Assembly (NCBI GenBank): GCA_016550405.1
Contig: JABXGX010000026.1
Location: 1-13,719 of the forward strand
Length of the DNA stretch: 13,719 nt
DNA from: an archaeon
Lineage (GTDB): Archaea; Asgardarchaeota; Hermodarchaeia; Hermodarchaeales; Hermodarchaeaceae
Direction: 5' to 3'
A program made the position numbers and the translations under genes. This document shows positions 6,199-12,523 of the stretch, piece after piece. Under the pieces are notes generated by a model. That model made no database searches. It was not told where the DNA came from and saw only the letters and a program-made list of their open reading frames with translations. Every line of letters starts with the position of its first letter. Position 1 is the stretch's first letter.

Positions 6199-6663
6199 TT
6201 ACCTCAGAAGCCATTTTGGCACTTTTCTTTTGTATTCAGTGTATTCCTCACCGAATCGTTGTTCGAGTCTCTGTTCCTCATAGTTCACCATCTTGATATA
6301 GAGACGAATGATGAACAACCAAGGGATAAGGCTCAACAGCGACAGTGTTCCAAGAATGCATCCTAGATACGCTAGGATGTACCCGAGGTACATAGGGTGT
6401 CGAACATATGCGAAGATTCCGACAGTCACCAACCCTTGCAGCTTCTTGTTAAATAAGAGCCAGTGCCCCCATGCAGCCAAACCGAAACCTAACACCAGCA
6501 CACTCACAGCAAACACTACGCGAACCACCAAGAGAATGAAAGTTGCCAGGAAGGTTGAGAAATGAAAGATGAAGGAGTCCAAAACCCAAATAACTGAAAA
6601 AATTACGAGATGTACGATTTGAAGTAGGTGTGCACCTGGCATCTCTTCATGATGTATGCTCAT
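6199..6663 (-). CDS. ICMT-like (isoprenylcysteine/phospholipid methyltransferase family) membrane protein
   Basis: 154 residues from the ATG at 6663, an integral membrane protein with hydrophobic segments at about 14-32, 38-68 and 93-124. The family signature is complete: GIFAYVRHPMYLGY (RHP at 88-90) and the C-terminal EEQRLEQRFGEEYTEYKRKV followed by PKW, which form the S-adenosylmethionine site in ICMT and related enzymes. Eukaryotic ICMT methylates the terminal prenylcysteine; prokaryotic relatives act on varied or unknown substrates, so the substrate here is open. I prefer the ATG at 6663 over the upstream ATG at 6678, because GGAGG lies 8 nt before the former and overlaps the latter. 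It follows the remains of a CAAX-protease-family gene and a membrane winged-helix regulator on the same strand. Confidence 0.85.
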   Translation of the reverse strand: MSIHHEEMPGAHLLQIVHLVIFSVIWVLDSFIFHFSTFLATFILLVVRVVFAVSVLVLGFGLAAWGHWLLFNKKLQGLVTVGIFAYVRHPMYLGYILAYLGCILGTLSLLSLIPWLFIIRLYIKMVNYEEQRLEQRFGEEYTEYKRKVPKWLLR

Positions 6664-6787
6664 CGATTTGTCCTCCATTGCATGCTCTTACCTGCATTCT
6701 TGCCAATGTATGGGTGATAAGAATATTGGGCAACCCCACGAACTATTTCCAGAGCTACCAGAAGTCTTACCTTAACAGAGTTCCCGA

Positions 6788-7141
6788 TCACAAGTACAAC
6801 CCCCATATTGGCAAGAGGAAATGTATGAACACGTTATTGACTACATGTAGGATTAGGTCGGGATAGATGCTTTTTCGCCAGATGAAGAGAGTCATGGGTA
6901 GAAGAGCCCAGAGGAATAGCTGAATAGCGCCTCTCACCCCCCAAAATGGTAGATACACAAGGGCAAACATGATGCATGACATCAATCCAGCAGCCCACCT
7001 ATTTTGAAGCCTTCCGCTGAGAGTGGTGATACTGTACGCTCTATAGAAGGTCTCCTCGATAACTGGTGCAGTTACAAGCAGTCCTACAAGGCTCGGTGAA
7101 CCACTTGGCTTTTCCGCTGTAATACCGTTTTTAAAAATCTC
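6788..7141 (-). pseudogene. Truncated CPBP/CAAX-type intramembrane protease
   Basis: About 117 codons from 7141 to a TGA at 6788 encode the C-terminal half of a CPBP-family membrane protease. Motif 1 is VIEETFYRAY (EExxxR at about 29-34 of this stretch), motif 3 is LILHVVNN (HxxxN), and the helices between are typical (GAIQLFLWALLPMTLFIWRK). Motif 2, normally FxxxH, reads FALVYLPFWG, so the metal-binding His is Tyr (TAT, one transition from CAT). The frame is open back to about 7203 inside the regulator gene but holds no ATG, GTG or TTG before motif 1, and the N-terminal membrane helices of full-length members (usually 200-300 residues) are missing. Intact relatives include Rce1-like proteases. 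Truncation, missing start and missing His together point to a dead copy. Expression by frameshifting from the regulator is a remote alternative. Confidence 0.75.
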
Positions 7142-7712
7142 ATGTCCCTCTATATTGGTAGGTGTTCTGGGGTATCCATCTCTTGTGAAGAGTTCCTTTT
7201 TGAAGTCTTCTTACCGTCATCAGCCACGAAATAACGAAGAAGATTATTGTTGAGATCAAGGCACTTATTGGAGTCATTAAATGTGCCCATGGTCCTAGCA
7301 TGACCTCGCTCAATGCTGTAATTACATTAATCCATCCTGTGGTGATGGCTATGGTCAAATACATGGAATAGAAAATCAGGGCACTCATCGTCAGATAGGT
7401 TATGGTCAGCCAATTATCTTTTGTTGTTCGAACCGCTTCAATGGCGATAATTGCTTCTCGGCCTTGATCAGTTAGTTCGTATGAACCTTGGTCATTAGCT
7501 TCGATGAAGCCAACGAGTTTGTTCAGATGATGGGTAAGGTTCCCACCACTGGAGATGCCTAGTTTGCGTTTTAACTCACCAAAGCTTAATCTGGTTTTAC
7601 TCAGTATTTGTAGAATTTGTATCCTAGTGGTGTGGGAGATGGCTTCAAAAAGTTCAGCTGTCGCAGAATCTCTGTTTTGTGCAACTTTCTCATTCGTTTC
7701 TTTGGAACTCAT
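7140..7712 (-). CDS. Membrane-bound winged-helix (ArsR-like) regulator
   Basis: 190 residues. An ArsR-like winged helix covers about 18-95: AELFEAISHTTRIQILQIL, then LSFGELKRKLGIS, SGGNLTHHLNKLVGFIE and the wing GSYELTDQGREAI. Two hydrophobic segments follow, at about 102-125 (WLTITYLTMSALIFYSMYLT and on) and 144-167 (MTPISALISTIIFFVISWLM), ending in a basic stretch RRLQKG, so the DNA-binding domain is tethered to the inside of the membrane. Such one-component membrane regulators are common in archaea and often sit beside the membrane proteins that they control. The ATG at 7712 has no SD; a TATA-like element at 7728-7740 fits a leaderless transcript. Its stop codon (7140-7142) lies at the very start of the truncated protease, whose frame overlaps its last codons. 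Confidence 0.85.
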   Translation of the reverse strand: MSSKETNEKVAQNRDSATAELFEAISHTTRIQILQILSKTRLSFGELKRKLGISSGGNLTHHLNKLVGFIEANDQGSYELTDQGREAIIAIEAVRTTKDNWLTITYLTMSALIFYSMYLTIAITTGWINVITALSEVMLGPWAHLMTPISALISTIIFFVISWLMTVRRLQKGTLHKRWIPQNTYQYRGT

Positions 7713-7727
7713 TGGTAATTACATTCT

Positions 7728-7740
7728 CCAATAAATCTTT
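7728..7740 (-). promoter_or_regulatory. Leaderless TATA promoter of the membrane regulator
   Basis: On the minus strand AAAGATTTATTGG (BRE-like AAAG plus ATTTATT) is centred 22 bp before the ATG at 7712. Confidence 0.4.
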
Positions 7741-7769
7741 CAAAACTGCACCCTATTTAATTCCTCAGT

Positions 7770-7788
7770 TCTTGACCGCTTGTCAAGA
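7770..7788. promoter_or_regulatory. 7-bp inverted repeat upstream of the membrane regulator
   Basis: TCTTGAC (7770-7776) and GTCAAGA (7782-7788) are perfect arms around 5 nt. They lie about 30 bp upstream of the probable TATA box of the regulator gene, a place suited to an activator or autoregulator. It could also be a weak hairpin. Confidence 0.3.
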
Positions 7789-7873
7789 CACTCCAACCAA
7801 ATTTTTTCTAAGCTTTTGAGTCAATCAAGCTACGTTGAACTACCTCTCGAAAAGTTATACTTACATATTCATA

Positions 7874-8413
7874 CTATTCTATGTCTGGGTAGAATCGTTC
7901 ATCTCGGGGCATAGTTAGATACTCCCAAGAATCAGACACAATATGCTTTGCAAGGAAGACGATTTGCCCTATATGAAACGAGTAGTGTGTTAATTGCCAC
8001 CCTATTGCTTCTAGCACAGAATAGCGCTTCTTCCTGATGAACACGTTCTTCAATAAGTCATCAGGCGTCAGCCCAGAAAGTGCATCAAAAACACATGCCC
8101 AGCCATCCTCCCAGGTCTTCAACAGTTCGTCTTTGGATGCTCTGTAAGTTTGGTCAAATTCACTGGGTCTGTCACGAGAGGGTTTTTCCCCATCAGTTGT
8201 TAGAAAATCTGTCCATCTAGATTTCATATTTCCCGCAAGGTGTCGAATCAATATCGCGATGTTATTAGACTCCTCATCCAGAAGAAGGAACAAATCCTCC
8301 TCATTTTTCACTTGGTTGAAAGCCTTCTCTGCCTTCAGCTTCAGATATCGAAAGCGTTTCATGACATAATCAAGGAAGTGCTGTCCAACTGAAACTGTGG
8401 AATTATCACTCAT
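7874..8413 (-). CDS. DUF1572 / DinB-like four-helix protein
   Basis: 179 residues from the ATG at 8413. The pattern is that of DUF1572, a branch of the DinB/YfiT four-helix bundle superfamily: MKRFRYLKLKAEKAFNQV, NNIAILIRHLAGNMKSRWTD, the charged loop after DGEKPSRDRPSEF, and QLTHYSFHIGQIVFLAKH with His residues placed for metal binding (one in IRHLAG, two in HYSFH). Superfamily members often bind a divalent metal and some transfer thiols, but the function of this branch is not known. The longest frame starts at a TTG (8476); I prefer 8413, because TTTATTTAAT (8435-8444) lies about 22-31 bp before it, the leaderless spacing, while the extra 21 residues are not conserved-looking. A GGATGA before the TTG keeps the longer form possible. 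It diverges from the TIM-barrel gene at 8687. Confidence 0.8.
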   Translation of the reverse strand: MSDNSTVSVGQHFLDYVMKRFRYLKLKAEKAFNQVKNEEDLFLLLDEESNNIAILIRHLAGNMKSRWTDFLTTDGEKPSRDRPSEFDQTYRASKDELLKTWEDGWACVFDALSGLTPDDLLKNVFIRKKRYSVLEAIGWQLTHYSFHIGQIVFLAKHIVSDSWEYLTMPRDERFYPDIE

Positions 8414-8434
8414 ATAGGCAAGTTTACCATACAT

Positions 8435-8444
8435 ATTAAATAAA
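8435..8444 (-). promoter_or_regulatory. TATA box for the DUF1572 gene
   Basis: TTTATTTAAT on the minus strand is centred about 27 bp before the ATG at 8413. This is the main reason for choosing that start. Confidence 0.4.
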
Positions 8445-8686
8445 GAGTTCCCAAACTGGTGACTAGCTATAGCCAATGCCCTGTCATCCTTTTTTCAATG
8501 TGCGATGAACGAGGCATAACTCCTCAAAGACTTCCTTCCAGACTCAGAATATGGACTTTCAACAAATTGGAACTACTCCCTCATTCCTAGGACCTTTCAT
8601 GTAGTTTTGACGAAGACATTGAAAAGCATTAAAATGAGCCAGACTATGACTAATAGGTAGATGCGAACAGACTAGACAGCGGTTAT

Positions 8687-9577
8687 ATGATGTCTAAGTT
8701 GCTAATAGCTTTACATACAGCGCCTAAAGGTTTCTTGCGGAAGAAACCACCCTATAACACTAGTGACGTTTTACGCCTCATCGACAAGGCTGCTTCAATG
8801 GGATTTTTTGGCTTTCAACTAGGACCGCTTTGGTCGTTTCCAAACATTGATGGTGTACAGGTAAAGAAGCGGTTAGATGCCCTGCAATTGCACAGGAACG
8901 TCCATGTTGGTGGAATCTATAACGCTGAAAAATTTCTGTCTGATGACGATGTTTACAGACAGGCATTAAACGAGATATGCAATGGTATCAACCTTTGCAG
9001 GCAGGTATCCTCTAAACTAGTATCGTTTCATCCACCCTTCTTCCCCGATAACAGAAAGCCTGATGGTGATATTTTGGTGGAATGCCAAGCCGCATTCAGA
9101 ACTTTCATCCATCAGATTATGAGCCTGACTGAACCCTATGAAATAGCAATTGCAGTTGAATCCTTTTGCTATCCGCCCTTCATATTTTCTGGAATCAAAG
9201 ACTTCACTGCATTCATCCAACAGTTTCCACCAAAGCAAGTTGGCATAGTGGCTGACATAGGCCATCTATTTCAAGCACGCCTAGACGTTAACAATTTTCT
9301 CCTTAAATGTCGCCATCGCCTAAAAGAAATTCACATTCATGACGCTACCCATGGACTCGACTATCGTCAGGCTACCCATCTCCCTATAGGACAAGAAGAA
9401 ATCAACTTCACAGCGCTCATCAAAACCCTTCGAATAATCGAATACCAGGGATGGCTCACATTTGAAATCAGAGGAACCGAGCGAGAAATCTTGATGAGTA
9501 AAAAAGACCTCGAAGCAACCCTCCTGAAATTAAATGGCAAGCCAATCGTTAATAAGTATCCCGAGGAATCTATGTAA
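8687..9577 (+). CDS. Sugar phosphate isomerase/epimerase-like TIM-barrel enzyme
   Basis: 296 residues of the AP-endonuclease-2-like (xylose-isomerase-like) TIM barrel. Metal ligand candidates stand in family order: Glu158 (AIAVESFCYPP), Asp190 and His193 (VADIGHLFQ), His216/His218 (EIHIHDAT), and Glu260 at the last strand (WLTFEIRG). His115 (SFHPPF) and the HLPIGQEEINF loop (231-241) also match. Members isomerise or epimerise sugars and related keto compounds, or act as AP endonucleases; the substrate cannot be told here. The length is normal and there is no signal peptide, so the protein is cytoplasmic. Two ATGs stand in tandem (8687, 8690) without a clear SD. The nearest TATA-like element is CATTAAAATG about 55 bp upstream. 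It diverges from the DUF1572 gene and converges on the peptidase gene. Confidence 0.85.
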   Translation: MMSKLLIALHTAPKGFLRKKPPYNTSDVLRLIDKAASMGFFGFQLGPLWSFPNIDGVQVKKRLDALQLHRNVHVGGIYNAEKFLSDDDVYRQALNEICNGINLCRQVSSKLVSFHPPFFPDNRKPDGDILVECQAAFRTFIHQIMSLTEPYEIAIAVESFCYPPFIFSGIKDFTAFIQQFPPKQVGIVADIGHLFQARLDVNNFLLKCRHRLKEIHIHDATHGLDYRQATHLPIGQEEINFTALIKTLRIIEYQGWLTFEIRGTEREILMSKKDLEATLLKLNGKPIVNKYPEESM

Positions 9578-9657
9578 AAAGAATCATGGAATCTAGCATT
9601 CAATAAGGTTTGACAAATCAGATATTGACAACCAAACCTATTCATAATTGAAAAGTG

Positions 9658-9674
9658 AAAAAGAGGGTCTTTTT
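9658..9674. terminator. Bidirectional A/T hairpin terminator
   Basis: AAAAAGA (9658-9664), loop GGG, TCTTTTT (9668-9674). It is placed 80 bp after the TIM-barrel gene and ends in a T run on the plus strand; the A run gives T on the minus strand, so it could stop the converging peptidase transcript too. Confidence 0.4.
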
Positions 9675-9824
9675 ATCTGAGGATTACCACGTGTTAGTCT
9701 GTAGCAGCTAACACATGATAGAGCTTGTGGGTCTAGTAGCACTACTAGACTACCTAACAACTACGTGTTAGCATGACTCAATTAACCGGAAAACGGTGAT
9801 GTTTAGTGTTTCCTTGTCTTCCCA
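9665..9824 (+). repeat. Interspersed repeat, copy A
   Basis: It matches 12257-12394 in two blocks. The 5' block begins with GTCTTTTTATC and runs through CACGTGTTA. The 3' block begins with CTACGTGTTAGCA and continues through ACCGGAAAACGGTGATG and TTTAGTGTTTC to a final CCCA. In the second half of the 3' block (9785-9813) I count four mismatches, all transitions. Copy A is about 22 bp longer in the middle, where it carries a hairpin and GTGTTAG/CTAACAC inverted boxes (9691-9697, 9708-9714, 9765-9771). It has no open frame. It may be a small non-autonomous element or a family of structured noncoding sequences. Confidence 0.65.
9731..9750. repeat. Perfect 9-bp hairpin inside repeat copy A
   Basis: GTCTAGTAG (9731-9739), CA, CTACTAGAC (9742-9750). 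It is absent from copy B, so it looks like an insertion or a variable arm of the repeat. Confidence 0.6.
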
Positions 9825-9888
9825 GGTTCAAAATTTGTACGCCACAAATTAAGATGAATCGTTCGGAGAAAAGGCATCTTACTATATG

Positions 9889-11343
9889 TTAGATAAAACT
9901 AAGTTGAGTAATCTGTTTAAGGAATGGTGCAGGATCGAGGGAAAACTTTGAGATAGGAAATTCGGCTCGGGTCGCTGCAAGTTCGGCAATATATTTCCCG
10001 GCACGGGGGTCCTCCCACCATGCTTCTCCAAACTCTTCAATTAGATTATGCTGGATCTGTGTCGTTCTCATTGAAGCCATTAAATAGCTGGGATTGTAGA
10101 GAATATGTTCGACGTTTATAGGATAGAGAAGCCAATAATTACCGGGGATTTCAATGTAAAAGCGACGAGTGAGATTTTCCCATTGAGACGATGCTTGTTC
10201 AAAGGATAAGCTGTCTTTCCAGAAGGATAGCTTCATTAAGCTATTGACCGCAAGAAAAACAGTGAAGAAAAGTCCTGAAGTCTTACTACGGTCAAGACAA
10301 TCATTGATGACTTTGGAGGGTAATCCAAGTTCTTTAGTGAGAAATAATCGGTTTTCAAGTAATCCATCAATGAGGAACGAGAAAGTTTCAGCCACACTAA
10401 GGGGAACCGCGTGACGCTTCCAAAAAGGATCCTTCGGGTTAGCACAAAGTGCATGAATGCCATGTCCAAATTCATGAAAGATACTAATGAAGGCTCCTAA
10501 TGGATTATATGGATTGTTAATAACTCGGATATCCTCTGGAATGCGAACCTCAACACACACAGCATGAGGGCGTTTCAGAGGTCTGTCATCAGAATCTATT
10601 TTTATCCCTTCAACGTTAAAACCAAGAGTCTTCAAAGTTTTTTTCACATGAACCAATGGATCAAGGTCCCTTAGATGGTTGCTTAAAGGCTGATTAACAT
10701 GATAGTGAAAAAATGCGTGATCATCTTGGGGACTAAATGGTTCACCTTTTATTTTCTGACAGTAATATTCGGCTGCTTGAAGAAAGGGTTTTCGTGCCCC
10801 CTCAGCCAGTTGAGTAATTAGTCTTGTAAGTGTGGAATATTGGATTTGTTCTTTTTCTAAATAAATATCCAGTGGGTTTTCGTTGTAGCGGTCACAGATC
10901 TCTTGATGGGCCGTGAACCGTTGTTTTACATACGGAATGAGTTTTGGGGCTTGTTCAACGAAGGAGTCAAAAGCTACCTTGAGTGCTGACCAGTCTGTTG
11001 TTTGAATTCTGAATTTACCCCAAGTCAGCAAGTTAACTGGGTTCCCATCAATTTGAACTTCCGGTGTTGAGATTTTTTCATATTCTTTTGAAAGTTGAAG
11101 AATAAAGGGGAGTCCCATTACATTCGCTAGATTTTCGAGCATTAATAAATAAAATGAACGCGGCTTAATTGATTGTTCTAATGCGGTTTCAGCCAATTCT
11201 TTTCCCTTGATGGCTGTTTGGAATAACAAGGTTTCATCAAAGGGTAACCCCGCATATTGTTTGTACAACTGGTCCATTACCGTTGCATACAAATCCTCTG
11301 CTTGTTTTTCTATTTCGTCAACAGATAGCAAAAATGAAACCAC
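9889..11343 (-). CDS. M3-like zinc metallopeptidase (oligopeptidase, gluzincin)
   Basis: 484 residues from a GTG at 11343. The active site is FHEFGHGIHAL (HExxH at about 290-294) with the third zinc ligand Glu about 25 residues on in SVAETFSF (about 319), the gluzincin arrangement. NYWLLYPINVEHILYNPSYL (about 425-445) has the Tyr-rich stretch that lines the substrate site in M3 and M2 peptidases. The rest is the long helical scaffold of the family, and the protein is somewhat shorter than typical oligoendopeptidases. It has no signal peptide, so it probably trims short peptides in the cytoplasm. The SD AGGAG abuts the GTG but stands about 9 nt before a TTG at 11331, which is the better start (480 residues). 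A BRE/TATA at 11404-11420 precedes it. Confidence 0.85.
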   Translation of the reverse strand: MVSFLLSVDEIEKQAEDLYATVMDQLYKQYAGLPFDETLLFQTAIKGKELAETALEQSIKPRSFYLLMLENLANVMGLPFILQLSKEYEKISTPEVQIDGNPVNLLTWGKFRIQTTDWSALKVAFDSFVEQAPKLIPYVKQRFTAHQEICDRYNENPLDIYLEKEQIQYSTLTRLITQLAEGARKPFLQAAEYYCQKIKGEPFSPQDDHAFFHYHVNQPLSNHLRDLDPLVHVKKTLKTLGFNVEGIKIDSDDRPLKRPHAVCVEVRIPEDIRVINNPYNPLGAFISIFHEFGHGIHALCANPKDPFWKRHAVPLSVAETFSFLIDGLLENRLFLTKELGLPSKVINDCLDRSKTSGLFFTVFLAVNSLMKLSFWKDSLSFEQASSQWENLTRRFYIEIPGNYWLLYPINVEHILYNPSYLMASMRTTQIQHNLIEEFGEAWWEDPRAGKYIAELAATRAEFPISKFSLDPAPFLKQITQLSFI

Positions 11344-11403
11344 TCCTAATTTTTCATCAGCTCGTTGGCTGATTTGAATATCGTGTAGACTAAGGCTTTG
11401 TCG

Positions 11404-11420
11404 ATGTATTTAATTTTTCA
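11404..11420 (-). promoter_or_regulatory. BRE/TATA promoter of the peptidase, possibly bidirectional
   Basis: The minus strand reads GTGAAAAATTAAATAC, a good BRE plus TATA, predicting a start near 11386 and a leader of about 40 nt that includes the SD. The same A/T core is centred about 26 bp before an ATG on the plus strand (11437). Confidence 0.45.
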
Positions 11421-11436
11421 CTACCAGGTCTTGAAA

Positions 11437-11535
11437 ATGGTATACTTGTTAGTTGTCGAAGAATATTTTGAATTAAGAGCCTTCCTGCTTGCTTTCTTTG
11501 ATGAGATATGGACAGTTCTTGAAAACTACTGGTAA
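11437..11535 (+). CDS. Possible 32-residue small protein
   Basis: ATG at 11437 to TAA at 11535. The product begins MVYLLVVEEYFELRAFLLAF and ends WTVLENYW; it is hydrophobic with regularly spaced Glu/Asp, so it could form one amphipathic or membrane helix. A TATA core (11407-11414) stands at leaderless distance. There is no homology that I recognise, and an ORF this short can arise by chance. Confidence 0.2.
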   Translation: MVYLLVVEEYFELRAFLLAFFDEIWTVLENYW

Positions 11536-11647
11536 TATGCTTCTCTGAACAAGCAGCAGGGCGTTATAAACCGTTTTTGCTTATGCTCGGCTTTGTCGTG
11601 ATTTATGTTTCTTGATGTATTCCGTTTATCTCTTCCAAGATCGGTGG

Positions 11648-12109
11648 TCAAGTCTTAAGTTGAGTTGCGATTTTCTTTCCGAAAGCTTTGCATTTAGGAA
11701 ACTCTCCCTCTGTGACTGGCCCTTTCATTCCGTCAACCCTTATTGATAGGCCAGAAGTTATTAGCTTCAATCTGGGAACCTTTTCGCTTATCCTCTTCTC
11801 CATTTTCTTCACAGACTTTTCAAAGTCTTCTCCCAGATAGGTGTCGAAAACAGCAACCCATTTCGCCTTTAAGTCAAGTTTGCCAAGTTTATCAATAAAT
11901 TTATTAATACCCCTAACAGGTCCCCCAAAATGCGTTGGTGACCCTATCAATATTGCATCATACTCAGCTGCCTTTTTAGGATCGGTATCCTTGACATCAC
12001 TGATCGTAGTTTCTATTCCTTCGACTTCACCTATTCCCTCCATGATCTTTTCTGCTACAAGCTTTGTGTTGCCATACTTTGTGTCATAAACGACAATAAT
12101 CCTTACCAT
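11648..12109 (-). CDS. Flavodoxin-family protein
   Basis: 153 residues from the ATG at 12109. It has the short-chain flavodoxin fold: strand RIIVVYDT followed by the FMN-phosphate loop (DTKYGNTKLVAEKI, residues 9-22), the second loop AILIGSPTHFGGPV (52-65) and the third AVFDTYLGE (86-94). The C-terminal EGEFPKCKAFGKKIA is the usual final helix start. It would carry electrons, with FMN as cofactor, between reductases in the cytoplasm; redox partners in this window could be the ferredoxin-type DUF362 protein, but they are 10 kb away. A GTG at 12118 would add three residues; I prefer the ATG, because GGTGA lies 5 nt before it. It reads alone, about 300 bp upstream of the peptidase gene on the same strand. 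Confidence 0.92.
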   Translation of the reverse strand: MVRIIVVYDTKYGNTKLVAEKIMEGIGEVEGIETTISDVKDTDPKKAAEYDAILIGSPTHFGGPVRGINKFIDKLGKLDLKAKWVAVFDTYLGEDFEKSVKKMEKRISEKVPRLKLITSGLSIRVDGMKGPVTEGEFPKCKAFGKKIATQLKT

Positions 12110-12523
12110 TTCGTTCACCCTTCATTATACCGATTCTCTTAGTTTTTATGACTTGTTGTTTGTTTTTGTGACTTGTTGGACTGCGCTCGCAGGTTATCCA
12201 TCCTCGAAGCGGCCAACACCTATGAACTGCTAGAAAGTGGCATCTTTGTTGCAGGAGTGTCTTTTTATCCTAGAACTAGCACGCGTTATTGTGGTAGTGA
12301 CTTAACAAGTATTGATATTTTTATTCATCTACGGTGTTAGCAACTACTTACTATACCGGAAAATGGTGGTGTTTAATGTTTCTTAACCTGCCCAATTTCG
12401 AAAAAGTAAATTGCAACTAGACTTTAAACGGCTTGCGAGTATGTGTCACTTTGTGATGACCGCTGTTCAACTCCTCGAATTCTTTCTTTTCACCCTAAAA
12501 TCTACATTTTCAATACGTAGAAG
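12110..12523. other. Intergenic region, about 410 bp
   Basis: No gene seen. It contains the presumed flavodoxin promoter (a CATAAAAACT element at 12141-12150 on the minus strand, weak), a CTGCG/CGCAG mini-hairpin near 12180 and repeat copy B (12257-12394). The stretch 12395-12523 shows nothing I can name. Confidence 0.7.
12257..12394 (+). repeat. Interspersed repeat, copy B
   Basis: It is a diverged copy of 9665-9824, in the same orientation. Shared landmarks are GTCTTTTTATC (12259-12269), CACGCGTTA, CTACGGTGTTAGCA, ACCGGAAAATGGTGGTG (12355-12371), TTTAATGTTTC and CCCA. The mini-stem ACCG-GAAAA-CGGT of copy A becomes ACCG-GAAAA-TGGT, where the C-to-T change keeps a G-U pair. The middle is shorter than in copy A and lacks its hairpin. 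Confidence 0.65.

Larger units (their letters stand above)
9578..9888. other. Convergent intergenic region, 311 bp
   Basis: No gene seen. It contains an A/T hairpin terminator (9658-9674), one copy of an interspersed repeat (9665-9824) and inside that a perfect hairpin (9731-9750) with nearby GTGTTAG/CTAACAC boxes. Confidence 0.8.
11344..11647. other. Intergenic region, 304 bp
   Basis: It holds the peptidase promoter, a small hairpin (ATCAGC 11356-11361 with GCTGAT 11368-11373) in its leader, and a possible 32-codon ORF on the plus strand (11437-11535). From 11540 to 11647 I see nothing. Confidence 0.7.

Noticed and set aside
6124..6366. 80-codon plus-strand ORF
   Set aside because: It is mostly antisense to the well-supported ICMT-like gene and has no pattern of its own.
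6660..6806. 48-codon minus-strand ORF ending in an ATGA overlap with the ICMT-like start
   Set aside because: The overlap looks operon-like, but there is no SD, no recognisable pattern, and it begins inside the end of the broken protease; chance is more likely.
6630..6866. 78-codon plus-strand ORF
   Set aside because: It is antisense to the ICMT-like start and the end of the protease remnant; no SD and unusual composition.
9691..9772. CRISPR-like array from the recurring GTGTTAG boxes
   Set aside because: The boxes are 7-8 bp, partly inverted and unevenly spaced; they belong to the interspersed repeat.
12160..12200. Possible small RNA gene around the CTGCG/CGCAG hairpin
   Set aside because: The stem is only 5 bp, with no terminator or promoter tied to it.
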